Assembly (NCBI RefSeq): GCF_024435355.1
Contig: NZ_JAMJWG010000028.1
Span: forward strand, 56,805-120,804
Direction: 5' to 3'
DNA from: Streptomyces odontomachi
GTDB taxonomy: Bacteria > Actinomycetota > Actinomycetes > Streptomycetales > Streptomycetaceae
Length of the DNA: 64,000 nt
The notes under the pieces are model-generated. The model had not been told where the DNA came from and ran no database searches. It saw only the letters and a list, made by a program, of their open reading frames with translations. Position numbers and translations under genes: made by a program. Each line of letters begins with the position of its first letter. The stretch's first letter is position 1. Shown here one piece after another: positions 18,291 through 26,884 of this stretch.

Positions 18291-19163
18291 GTGAGCGATC
18301 TCCAGTATTGGGAAGAACTTCGTTCCGCGGATTCGGATCAGCTCGTTCTCGTTGTCGACTGGCCGGTCACCGAGACCGATGTAGAGGGATACCGCGACCT
18401 CGTTTCGCTGATGGACACCCCGCACACCGTCTGGCGTACCCGGGGGACAGCGCGCGCCCTGCCATGGGATGCCGAGATCGAGGAATACGTCCGGCCCCTG
18501 ACCCGGGAAATACGGGAGAGCGGCCTGAAAGTCCGTGCGGTGCTCGCCTGCGGCGTGGCCGGTGTGCTGGCGGCCGTGCTCTCCGAGACCGTGGCCGCCT
18601 GGCAGGAGACCTTTCCCGAGATCCTGCTGATCGACCCGGAGTTCGTGGACACCGACGGCGTCTACGACGAGTTCCTCGCGCTCATCGACGATCTCTCGCA
18701 GCCGGCCGGACCGGATCGGCTGACGCGGCTGAGGGAGAGCGCCGCCTCGGTGGTGGCGGCATGCGGCGACGATCCGACCGCACTCGCCACCCGACTGCAC
18801 GCCCTGCTCGTCGAGGCCGGCACGTCGCCCACATCCGCGGCGGACCGACCGTCAACCCCCCGGACCACCATCGGCACGCCGTCCACCACGCAGGTGAGCG
18901 GGGCCATGGGCGCCCTGGAGCGGGCGGCTGCCCGGCTCTGCGTGCTCGCCGTGGCCGACCGGGCCGACGTGATCCAGCTGTGGGCCCGGGGCACCGCCCT
19001 GTGCTCGTCGACCACCAGCAGCGGACTGAGCCGCACCCGCGCCGCGCTGCTGCTGCCGGAGGCCGAACTCGTCGGCACCGAGATCACCTTCGACATCGAA
19101 CACGACGGGATGCTCAAGGACGCGTCCGTCGCCCGCACGGTCCGCGAGCTGATAGGCGCCTGA
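18291..19163 (+). CDS. Thioesterase-like protein of unknown function
   Basis: 290 residues from a GTG preceded by GGAAAGGAGAG. No family is certain. The layout resembles a small type II thioesterase/alpha-beta hydrolase: WDAEIEEYVRPLTREIRE, a beta-strand then VLACGVAGVLAAVLSE in the place of the nucleophile elbow, and ILLIDPEFVDTDGVYDEF after the next strand. The usual G-x-S-x-G serine is not present; A-C-G-V-A-G would put Cys or nothing there, so it may be non-catalytic or a divergent thioesterase. It has no signal peptide. It sits between a PPTase and a LAL regulator, so a carrier-protein-related role is plausible but not shown. Confidence 0.5.
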   Translation: MSDLQYWEELRSADSDQLVLVVDWPVTETDVEGYRDLVSLMDTPHTVWRTRGTARALPWDAEIEEYVRPLTREIRESGLKVRAVLACGVAGVLAAVLSETVAAWQETFPEILLIDPEFVDTDGVYDEFLALIDDLSQPAGPDRLTRLRESAASVVAACGDDPTALATRLHALLVEAGTSPTSAADRPSTPRTTIGTPSTTQVSGAMGALERAAARLCVLAVADRADVIQLWARGTALCSSTTSSGLSRTRAALLLPEAELVGTEITFDIEHDGMLKDASVARTVRELIGA

Positions 19164-19445
19164 CCGGAGCCGACCACCCGCAGGACCGCACGGCCGCACC
19201 CGGAGCCGTTGCCGTACGACCGTTCACCGCTGCCGTCGCGAGACGACCAGGAATCGAAGCCACCGGCACGCGGCCTGAACGGAACCCTGACCCGAACGGC
19301 CTCATGACCTGAACGGCGCCGTGAAAGGCCGACCGTCACGGAGCCGCGACGGGGTGCCGGTACGCGACCGCGCGCGGCGGTCGCCACAGCACCCCGAAGG
19401 GGGACCGATTCCATACCGCAAGGGATGACGAAGACCATGACGCCG

Positions 19446-22208
19446 TCACAGCGCCTCCGACGCATCCATCGGATGCAGATCGAGGCGCGCCGGCAGATCC
19501 TGGCGACGCGAGATGTTCAACTTGCGGTAGACACGCGTCAGATGCTGCTCCACGGTGCTCACGGTGATGTGCAGGATCCCCGAGATCTCGCGGTTGGTGT
19601 ACTTCAGGGCCGCCAAGGACGCCACCCGGCGCTCCGACTCGCTCAGGGTCGAACCCGCCTCCTTCTCCCGCCCGGCAACCGGGTGGACGGTACCGGGCTC
19701 GATCCGCGGGCCGAGCTCCGGCGGGGCGCCGTGCAGGATCCGCTCATGCAGCACCGCCGCCTTGCACTCCGCCGCCAGGCTCAGGGCCTCCTTGCGGATG
19801 GTGCGGGCCAGCGGATCGCCCAGCGCGACCAGTGCGTCGCCCAGGTCGGCGAGGGCACGCGCCAAGGCCACCTTGTCCCCGGACTTCCGCAGCTCGGCGA
19901 TCGCCTGGTGGAGCAGGTGGGGCCGGCGCTTGGGGTCGCTCGTGGCGGCGCGCAGCCGCAGCGAGGTGCCCCGGACCCAGGGGTGGCGCCCGTCGGTCAT
20001 GGAGAGTTGCCGGTGCACCAGCTGCTCGGCGCGGGCGACCTGGCCGAGCTGGAGCAGTACCTCGGCGACGTCCGTGCGCCACGGCAGGACCAGAGGACGG
20101 TCGATACCCCACTTCTTCATCAACCGCCCCACCTGGAACAGATCGATCAGCGCCGCCTGGAACTGCCGGGTGGCCATGTAGTACTGGGCACGGGAGCGGA
20201 AGTAGGCCAGGCCGTGAACGGTCAGGTGCAGGGTGTCCGGGACCGGCTGCTCCACGATCGCCGCAGCCTCCGCGTACTTCCCCATCTCGGTGCGCGCCCG
20301 CAGCAGCGTGGAGAGCACGGAGTACGAGAAGTCGCTGGGCTTCTGGTCGGAGAGCCGGTCCAGCGCCTCCAGGGAGTGCTGCTCGGCACCGGACAGATCC
20401 CCGAGCCGCAGCAGCCCCTGGGCATGCAGCCCCGAGAACAGCGACTGCCAGCCGGGCGCGTCGAAGCGCTGTGCCTCATCCCGGAAGACCCGGCACCAGT
20501 GCGCCCCGCGCTCCAGGTCCTCCGACGTGGTCAGGGCCATGATGGCCTGCACGATCGGCGGCACCGTGGCGCCGGTCAGCTTGGTGCTCTGCAAGAACCG
20601 CGTGATGTCGGCGCTGCTGGAACCGACCACGGCGAACGCCTGCTCGTCGTGCTGCTGCGCCGCGGCCAACTCGTCCGGCGAGCCGGCCAGCCGGGTGGGC
20701 AGGAGGAAGTCCGGTTCGGTGCCCACCGGGGTGCCGTCCGGGTCCATCGCCGCCCGGTACACCCGGTCCGAGGCGTCCGCCGTGACGTCTTCCGGCAGCG
20801 ACGAGATCAGCCCGCGCACGTCCGCGGCCTCCGCCATCCGGCCCTGCGCCACCAGCAGGTGCAGCAGCGGCAGCAGCTGGGACACCGGGACCGCACCGGA
20901 GCGGGCCCCCTGGACCGCGTCCGCCAGGTGCTGCTCCGACAGGCCCGGGTCGAGCCGCCAGACGATGGCCGCCAGCCGGGTCTTGATGGCCACGCGTTTC
21001 TCGGTGTCCGCACAGGCGTGGTGGGCGAGCTCCAGCAGCCCGACGGCCTGCTCGATGTCGCGCTCCACGAACTCCTCCGCGGCGCTGCGCAGCACGTCGC
21101 CGGCCCACGTAGGGAAGTCCGGCGTACCGCCCTCGGAGACGACGGCCAGCAGGTGTCGTGCCACCTCGCTCGCGTCACAGCCCTGGGTGTGCAGGATGTC
21201 CGCGGCGCGGCGGTGCATCTCGGCCAGCGTGCCGGGTGGCAGATGGTCCAAGACGGTGGTCCTGACCACCGGATGCCGGAGCCCCTCGCCACTCAGCCCG
21301 GAGGACTCCAGCGCGGACATGCCCTGCGACACGGCGGTCCTGGTGGTGCCGATCAGCCGGGCCAGCAGCGACGTGGTGGCGAGCTGCTCCAGGACGATCA
21401 TTGCGGCGGCCAGCGTCAGCACGTTCTGCCCACAGCTCTGGAGACAGCTGACCACGGCACGGGCGAACGCCCCGCCGGGCTGCGGCTCTATGACGGTGGG
21501 CCGCAGGGCGGCCGGCGTACGCACACCGGTGTGCTCGGAGAGCAGCGCGCGCAGCAGCAGCGGATTTCCCCCGCTGATCCGGTGCAACGCCGCCGCCATT
21601 CCGTCCTGCTCGGTCAATCCCGGATAACGGGAAAGTGCGTGCACCACTTCATTGGCGGTCAAGGGCTGAGGCTGAAGTCGACTCAGGGTCGGACGGCGCA
21701 GGAGTTCCGTACTGAACTTCGCGTCGAAAGGGCTGTAATGCAGAGTCTGCGTGACGACCAGGAGAATCCTGGTCGAACGATTGTGATGGCGTGCCACATA
21801 GACCAGGAACTGTTGTGTGGCGTCGTCCACGTATTGCAGATCGTCAATGCAACAGACAACGGGAGCACACTCCGAGATCGAACAAAGGCGCAAGTGCAGC
21901 TCGCGCATCCCTCCGATCGAGAGGGGGCCCGTGCCCTGCCTGTGCACCTCGTCCAGATCGAGCGAGGGTATGCCGTCGAGCAGCTGACGCAGCGTGCTGA
22001 GAGGTACCTCCCGCTCTGCGGTGGAACCCGTCGCGAACAGTACGTTTGCCCCCGTGGCCGTGGCTTGCTCCGCAAAGGTCGCGAGAAGCTCACTCTTGCC
22101 GCATCCGGCGGCGCCCTCGATGAGGACGATTCGGTTCCGGCCGTCCCGACAGTCCTCCAGAGCAGACTCCAGAGCCGTGATCTCGGCCTTTTGGTCGATG
22201 AGTTGCAT
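19446..22208 (-). CDS. LAL-family LuxR transcriptional activator
   Basis: 920 residues, a typical length for Large ATP-binding regulators of the LuxR family. Walker A is GAAGCGKSE (32-40); the Walker B-like strand is PVVCCIDDLQYVDD; a central AAA/TPR-like helical region follows; residues about 850-900 form the LuxR HTH (LSESERRVASLAALKYTNREISGILHI precedes TVSTVEQHLTRVYRKL). LAL proteins are mostly pathway-specific activators of polyketide and other antibiotic clusters. The ATG at 22208 follows TCGGGGGATCC. It converges with the thioesterase-like gene; the TAGGGG boxes before that gene could be its targets. No TTA codon was seen in frame. Confidence 0.92.
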   Translation of the reverse strand: MQLIDQKAEITALESALEDCRDGRNRIVLIEGAAGCGKSELLATFAEQATATGANVLFATGSTAEREVPLSTLRQLLDGIPSLDLDEVHRQGTGPLSIGGMRELHLRLCSISECAPVVCCIDDLQYVDDATQQFLVYVARHHNRSTRILLVVTQTLHYSPFDAKFSTELLRRPTLSRLQPQPLTANEVVHALSRYPGLTEQDGMAAALHRISGGNPLLLRALLSEHTGVRTPAALRPTVIEPQPGGAFARAVVSCLQSCGQNVLTLAAAMIVLEQLATTSLLARLIGTTRTAVSQGMSALESSGLSGEGLRHPVVRTTVLDHLPPGTLAEMHRRAADILHTQGCDASEVARHLLAVVSEGGTPDFPTWAGDVLRSAAEEFVERDIEQAVGLLELAHHACADTEKRVAIKTRLAAIVWRLDPGLSEQHLADAVQGARSGAVPVSQLLPLLHLLVAQGRMAEAADVRGLISSLPEDVTADASDRVYRAAMDPDGTPVGTEPDFLLPTRLAGSPDELAAAQQHDEQAFAVVGSSSADITRFLQSTKLTGATVPPIVQAIMALTTSEDLERGAHWCRVFRDEAQRFDAPGWQSLFSGLHAQGLLRLGDLSGAEQHSLEALDRLSDQKPSDFSYSVLSTLLRARTEMGKYAEAAAIVEQPVPDTLHLTVHGLAYFRSRAQYYMATRQFQAALIDLFQVGRLMKKWGIDRPLVLPWRTDVAEVLLQLGQVARAEQLVHRQLSMTDGRHPWVRGTSLRLRAATSDPKRRPHLLHQAIAELRKSGDKVALARALADLGDALVALGDPLARTIRKEALSLAAECKAAVLHERILHGAPPELGPRIEPGTVHPVAGREKEAGSTLSESERRVASLAALKYTNREISGILHITVSTVEQHLTRVYRKLNISRRQDLPARLDLHPMDASEAL

Positions 22209-22675
22209 GGATCCCCCGATGTACCCATATGCATCTGTGTGCAGTCTTGCTGCGTCGTTGCCGTCGTTCGTGCAGAGCCCTCTCGTTATCCTCCTGGACG
22301 CCCATGTGGTGGGATCCGGGACGCTTTAGCGCCCTGGGCACGGGAACAATCCAGCCAGCAGCCAACCCGCAAGCGGAGGCGAGTCTAGATCGCGCACAGA
22401 TTGATCCGCGCGGCAACAACCTGCATGGCAGGAAGTTCCTACCTGCTTGTTACAGGCTTATCGCTTGGTCAAGACATCCTCAACCGTCCCTCCTGTAATG
22501 CGATGAGTGGTAGGCCGGACGCCGGCGTGGACGATAAGGGACAGGCCAAACGACCGTCCTCGCATCCGCACCCCCGACACCCTCCTGACCACGGCGGACG
22601 CGCGGGGAGGCGGCTGTCGGGACAGGGTCCCGGCGACTGCCGGAACCCCGCGTCACCTCATCGCGACGAGTGCTG
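22209..22675. other. Non-coding region upstream of the LAL gene
   Basis: 467 bp between the LAL gene and the next regulator, both read leftwards. Locally AT-rich around 22425-22500, with TTACAGG (22450-22456) and its complement CCTGTAA (22492-22498) 35 bp apart. This is the likely LAL promoter region. Nothing coding is supported. Confidence 0.4.
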
Positions 22676-23797
22676 TCAGGCCACGTCCGAGTCGGTCTGC
22701 TCCCATGTCACCGAACCGGCCAGGGCCAGCTTCGCGCCCGCCTGGAAGCGACTCGCCGCGTCGAGTTCATCCATGATTTCCTTGACATACCGTCTGCACT
22801 GACGTACAGACAGGCCCAGTCGCCTGGCCACGACTTCATCCTTGTGACCCTGAGCCAGCAGGCGCACGATCGCCACCTTCAAGTCGTCGGTGACCGAAGC
22901 GTTCCTGGCGGTGCCTTCGCCGAAGGGTTTGGCATCCTGCCACAACAGATCGAAACCGGCGCCGAGTGCGGTCAGCGTGGTGGGCTCGTTGATCGTGACG
23001 GCCATGGGCCCGTCCTCGCAGGCCTCGGTCGGACCTGTGGGCCGGGTCGCCGGCCCGTCACCGGCAGTGGCGTCGGTGGCGTGTGCGTCCGTGTCCTCGC
23101 GTGCGCCCGCCTCGGCACCCAACCCCTCGTTGAACACCACGGCGAACTCCCGGTCGACGATGACCAGTCGACCGGCCACCTCCGGACGCGACCGGATGCT
23201 GGCGCCCAGAGCGGCGAGTTCGGCCGTGCAGGTGAGCGCGGCGGGATCCGCGAAGGTGGCGTGGCTGCAGAGCACGCGGATGCGGATGCCGCGCCGGGAG
23301 GCCTCGCGGAGCTTCTCCCGGACGATCTCCAGGATGTCCTCGGGTACGGGTACGGAGGTGCCGCTGATCAGGATCTCGCTGCGGCACTCGCTGAACTGTT
23401 CCTTGAGCACCCACTTGATCTGACCGGTGGCCGTGATCGGCTCGAACCCGCGCCGGGCACGGCTCAGCTGTCTTCGGCCCTCGCTGAATGCGGGCGTGAG
23501 CCGGCCCAGACGGAGCTTCACCTCGTTGATGCCGGCGCGGAGTTGGCGTATCTCGTGCTCCGCCGGGCTGGTCAGCTCTGTCGCTGCGACATCGGGGTGT
23601 ACCGGAATTAGTAATTCCGGATTATGCGCGGACGGCTGGAGGAGGCCCAGGTCCCGAAGTTCCTGACGAATGGTCTCGACCGTTTCGAGCGGAACTCCGA
23701 GTGATTCGGCGATACCGTCGGCGTGAAAATATCCGATACGTGCGGCTTGCCCGAACACCAGAGCGCTCATGTGATCACGATCGGCATATTCAGACAT
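22676..23797 (-). CDS. Winged-helix/LuxR-HTH regulator with phospholipase D-like sensor domain
   Basis: 373 residues from an ATG behind CGGAGGGGAAG. Residues about 10-55 form a TrmB-like winged helix (ARIGYFHADGIAESLGV...VETIRQEL). The middle (about 130-260) resembles the degenerate PLD fold of TrmB/transcriptional regulator proteins (SEILISGTSVPVPEDILEIVREKLREA, RIRVLCSHATF, GRLVIVDREFAVVFNE). The C-terminus (310-365) is a LuxR-type HTH (VAIVRLLAQGHKDEVVARRLGLSVRQCRRYV). Such proteins occur in Streptomyces secondary-metabolite loci. A TTA codon at position 62 (23612-23614) predicts bldA dependence. It lies in tandem with the LAL gene, so the two may form a regulatory pair. Confidence 0.8.
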   Translation of the reverse strand: MSEYADRDHMSALVFGQAARIGYFHADGIAESLGVPLETVETIRQELRDLGLLQPSAHNPELLIPVHPDVAATELTSPAEHEIRQLRAGINEVKLRLGRLTPAFSEGRRQLSRARRGFEPITATGQIKWVLKEQFSECRSEILISGTSVPVPEDILEIVREKLREASRRGIRIRVLCSHATFADPAALTCTAELAALGASIRSRPEVAGRLVIVDREFAVVFNEGLGAEAGAREDTDAHATDATAGDGPATRPTGPTEACEDGPMAVTINEPTTLTALGAGFDLLWQDAKPFGEGTARNASVTDDLKVAIVRLLAQGHKDEVVARRLGLSVRQCRRYVKEIMDELDAASRFQAGAKLALAGSVTWEQTDSDVA

Positions 23798-24161
23798 GCG
23801 TGCTTCCCCTCCGAGCTTCGCGCGCCCCTCCCGCGGGTGCGGGGTGCCTCCGGCGGTTCGGTGTGATGCCTCCGGTGGTCCGGCAAGGGCGCTGCCCGGG
23901 GTCACATTAGGGGTTGGAGATGTCCTGCGACGAACGGGAGTCACTCCGTTGGGGGGAATCGGTGCCGTGAGGGGTTTAAACGGTGCCCTCTCCTCGGGGC
24001 GCCGCCCCGTGGTTGCCCCGCTGGGGGCTTTGCCCCCAGGCCCCCCTTGTCGGCCTTGACGGCCTCGTCCTCAATCGCCGGACGGCTTTGATGCGCGCGG
24101 CGTGTGCCGGTGCGCGTTGCCGACTGCGGGTCGGCTCTGGCTGGGGTCGCCTTCTGTTTCG
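23798..24161. other. Non-coding region with Streptomyces-type dispersed repeat
   Basis: Contains the hairpin CTGGGGGC-TTT-GCCCCCAG at 24021-24039, then GTCGGCCTTGACGGCCTCGT and TCAATCGCCGGACGGC, a string I recognise as recurrent between genes in Streptomyces. The hairpin may act as a terminator. No gene is supported. Confidence 0.5.
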
Positions 24162-24512
24162 TTGTGGGTCGGGGGCGTGGGGGATGTACGTGCTCGGCCG
24201 GCGCGATGATCGTGGACCGTTAGTTCACCGGCACTCGGCGGCGGTCCTGCGCGCGCACATCCCCCACGCCCCCTCCCGTTTCGTACGCGACCCGCACCCC
24301 GGTGGGGCTTGTTCCATGCCCGTGGGGGGCGACACCCCGAAAGGGGTGGAGGAAGGAATAACGAACCACCGGGGGAGAGTCGCGAGTGAGACGGGAGGTG
24401 TCGTGGGGGTATGTGCGCGCGCAGGACCGCCGCTGGGTGCCGGTGAACTGGCGGTCCAGGGCAATCGCGCCGGCCGAGCACGTACATACCCCCGCGACAC
24501 CGACCCACCCAC
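24162..24512. repeat. Large imperfect palindrome (about 350 bp)
   Basis: The two halves are diverged inverted copies. Near 24182-24262 the + strand reads ATGTACGTGCTCGGCCGGCG ... AGTTCACCGGCAC ... GCGGTCCTGCGCGCGCACAT; the reverse complement of 24408-24490 repeats the same words in the same order, with about 15 scattered differences. Similarity continues inward through CCTCCCGT and CGCGAC. The centre (24333-24348) is a CACCCC-GAAA-GGGGTG hairpin with a GNRA-type loop. No transposase is present. Possibilities are a MITE-like element, two inverted copies of an intergenic repeat, or a structured RNA gene. Confidence 0.75.
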
Positions 24513-24666
24513 CCCAGCAAAGGCGGCCCTTCGGCACCCCAGGACAAAGGGGTACCCCCGAGGCGGACCGCATTCGGCTCGCGCAGGGGCCCGCGGGAGG
24601 TGCGTCCCGCGGGCCCGTGGTGCGGTGGTCACGGGGGCTGCGCCCGTGACCCCGGTCGTGCGCGGG

Positions 24667-25605
24667 TCAGCCGTTCAGGCCGAAGAAGGCGATCGCCTGG
24701 GCGGCCTGGCCGGACAGCGGCAGGGAGTGCCCCACGCCCGAGATGCTGTAGGCCTCCACGGGCGCCTGGGTGGAGTCGGCACCGTAACGGGTCCGGGTGG
24801 TGTTACCGGACGTCTGGGTCGACACGGGCGTCTGGCTCACGCCCAGCACGTTCGTCCACTGCTTTATCTCCTCGCCGAAGTTGTGGTAGTTCAGCGTCGT
24901 GTCCGACGTGCCGTGCCACAACTGCACCCGCGGCCGCGCCCCCGAGTACCCCGGGTAGGCGTTGCGGACCATGTCGCCCCACTCCTGGGCGGTGTGGGTG
25001 ATCTGCCCGCTGGAGCACTGGCTGTTCCAGCCCGAACCATCCGTGGTGGCGAAGCACGCGAACGGCACGCCCATGAACGCCGAACCGGCCTTGAAGATGT
25101 CCGGGTAGTCCCCCAGCAGCACATCGGTCATCATCGCGCCCGAGGAAGCGCCCGCCACGAAGACCCGGCTCGCGTCGGCCTGGTTGTGCTGCTCGACGTA
25201 CGTGACCATCGAGGCGATCGACGTCGGGTCGCTGCCACCGTCGTGCTTGAGCGCCTGCGGCGAGGAGACGTCGAAGCACTGGCCCGAGACGTTGGCGTCC
25301 GGGTAGATCACGATGAAGCCGTACTGGTCGGCCAGCGAGTGGAACTCGCTGCCGGAGAAGAAGCCCGGACCGGTACCGGTGCAGTAGTGCACCGCGACCA
25401 GGATCGCCGGGTTGGGCTTGACGTTGCTCGGAACGTACTCGTACATCCGCAGGTTGCCCGGGTTGTTGCCGAAGTTCGTCACCTCCTGCAACGAGGCGGT
25501 GGCACCGGACGGCGCGGCGCTGGCCGACGTCGCGGCCATCGCACCGGCGGTCAGCAGCAGCGTGGCCGCCACCGCGGTCACGGTTGCCCTCAATCTCTTG
25601 AGCAT
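24667..25605 (-). CDS. Secreted CE1-type esterase (acetylxylan esterase / PHB depolymerase family)
   Basis: 312 residues with a signal peptide (LRATVTAVAATLLLTAGAMAATSASA). Family motifs: ILVAVHYCTG (oxyanion region), QYGFIVIYPDA, SRVFVAGASSGAMMTDVLL with the nucleophile in G-A-S-S-G, WHGTSDTTLNYHNF (Asp) and GVGHSLPL (His). It should release acetyl or feruloyl groups from xylan, or depolymerise short polyesters, outside the cell. The ATG at 25605 is the better of two tandem ATGs (other at 25611) given the AGAGAGG spacing. It is divergent from the PucR gene with only about 21 bp between the starts, so their promoters must overlap each other's coding ends. Confidence 0.88.
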   Translation of the reverse strand: MLKRLRATVTAVAATLLLTAGAMAATSASAAPSGATASLQEVTNFGNNPGNLRMYEYVPSNVKPNPAILVAVHYCTGTGPGFFSGSEFHSLADQYGFIVIYPDANVSGQCFDVSSPQALKHDGGSDPTSIASMVTYVEQHNQADASRVFVAGASSGAMMTDVLLGDYPDIFKAGSAFMGVPFACFATTDGSGWNSQCSSGQITHTAQEWGDMVRNAYPGYSGARPRVQLWHGTSDTTLNYHNFGEEIKQWTNVLGVSQTPVSTQTSGNTTRTRYGADSTQAPVEAYSISGVGHSLPLSGQAAQAIAFFGLNG

Positions 25606-25626
25606 GAGCATGCCCTCTCTAAACTG

Positions 25627-26829
25627 ATGGGTGTGAAGGGGTTGCTGCTGCGGTTGTCGGCCCTGGACGCGGATGCAGCTGCCGCGGTCCGGGTCATCGC
25701 CCACTTCCAGGCACTGCTCGGCCGGGGCCTCGATGCGACCGCGCTGGTGCGGTCCACCGCGGGGCTCGCCGAGTGCCCGGCCGGCCTGGAACTGGCCGAC
25801 GGGCGGAGCGTGCGCGCCGGTCCGGACGGCACGGCGCTGACCGGTGGACCACGGCGGATCTCCGGCAGTACCGGCCTGCGCCCGACCGGCCGTGTCTGGC
25901 TGGAACGGCCGGGCGTGCCGGGCCCGTTCGACGACCTGGTGCTCGAATGGATGGCGATCGCCGCCGGAACCCTGGAATCGGGGTCCGGGCACGGCGTCGC
26001 ACCGCAGGTGGCCGATCCCGCGCTCGTCGAGCGGGTGCTCTCCGAGCATGAACCCGTCGCCGACCGGGCGCATGCGCTGCGCGGGCTCGGTCTCGATCCC
26101 GCTGCGCCGCTCCGGGTGACGACGGTGACCTGTTCGGACGGCGTGGACGCCGGGCTTGCGGCGGTCGCCCTGTTCGGCCGCGGGCGACTGCCCGGCACCG
26201 TCCGGGTGGCCCGGCTGGGAGCCGAGGCCGTGGTACTGCTGCAACGCAGGGACGGTTCGGACTCGCCCTGCGAGACCTTGCGCACGGTGCTGTGCGAACG
26301 GGCCGGGGAGCGCGCCGTCCGCCGTGGCCGGCCGGCGGGCCGGGAGGCTCGTCCGGGTACCGCGGCTCCACTGCCCGGGACGGTCGCCGGCGAGGTGCGG
26401 GCCGGGGTGGGGGGCGCGGCGCCGGCGCTGACCGCGCGCACCAGCTGGAAGCAGGCCCGCAACGCACTGCGGTTCGCGGTGGCGGAGCCGCCGCAGGAGG
26501 CGATCGTCGACCACGACGAGCTGGGTCCGGTGGCACTGCTCGCCGAGATTCCGCTGCCGCAGCTGCGGGACCAGCCAGATGTGCGGGCCCTGGTGGCGCT
26601 CGCGGAGCAGCCGGGCGGCCGGGCGGTGATCGAGGCGCTGGCCGCGTTCTGCCGGACCGGCTCGCTCCGCCAGGCCGCTTCGGGCATGTACCTGCACCAC
26701 AGCTCGGTCGCGGCACGTCTGGTGCGCGCCGAGCGCGCGCTGGGTCGCGGGCTGAGCGACCCGCAGGACCGCTTCGCCGCGCAGCTGGCGCTGTACGCGT
26801 ACCGGCTGGGCACGGCGCCGCTGCCCTGA
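25627..26829 (+). CDS. PucR/CdaR-type transcriptional regulator
   Basis: 400 residues. The N-terminus MGVKGLLLRLSALDADAAAAVRVI matches Streptomyces PucR-like regulators; the GTG two codons later (25633) is an alternative start. The centre shows a GGDEF-like regulatory fold without catalytic motifs. The C-terminal HTH_30 is clear: VALAEQPGGRAVIEALAAF, then CRTGSLRQAASGMYLHHSSV and ARLVRAERALGRGL. Such regulators respond to small carbon or nitrogen metabolites. No ribosome-binding site precedes the start, so the mRNA is probably leaderless or nearly so. Its divergent partner is the secreted esterase, the most likely target. Confidence 0.85.
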   Translation: MGVKGLLLRLSALDADAAAAVRVIAHFQALLGRGLDATALVRSTAGLAECPAGLELADGRSVRAGPDGTALTGGPRRISGSTGLRPTGRVWLERPGVPGPFDDLVLEWMAIAAGTLESGSGHGVAPQVADPALVERVLSEHEPVADRAHALRGLGLDPAAPLRVTTVTCSDGVDAGLAAVALFGRGRLPGTVRVARLGAEAVVLLQRRDGSDSPCETLRTVLCERAGERAVRRGRPAGREARPGTAAPLPGTVAGEVRAGVGGAAPALTARTSWKQARNALRFAVAEPPQEAIVDHDELGPVALLAEIPLPQLRDQPDVRALVALAEQPGGRAVIEALAAFCRTGSLRQAASGMYLHHSSVAARLVRAERALGRGLSDPQDRFAAQLALYAYRLGTAPLP

Positions 26830-26884
26830 CACCACCGCGGGCCACGCCGCTCGGGTACGGAGCCTGCGCCGCACCGCCCCGGCC

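Noticed and set aside
19425..22388. 987-aa open frame on the + strand
   Set aside because: It is antisense to the LAL regulator and shows no recognisable domain.
24162..24666. Coding genes in the open frames on both strands (for example 24071-24547)
   Set aside because: The similar peptides on the two strands are explained by the inverted repeat; there are no start signals or domains.
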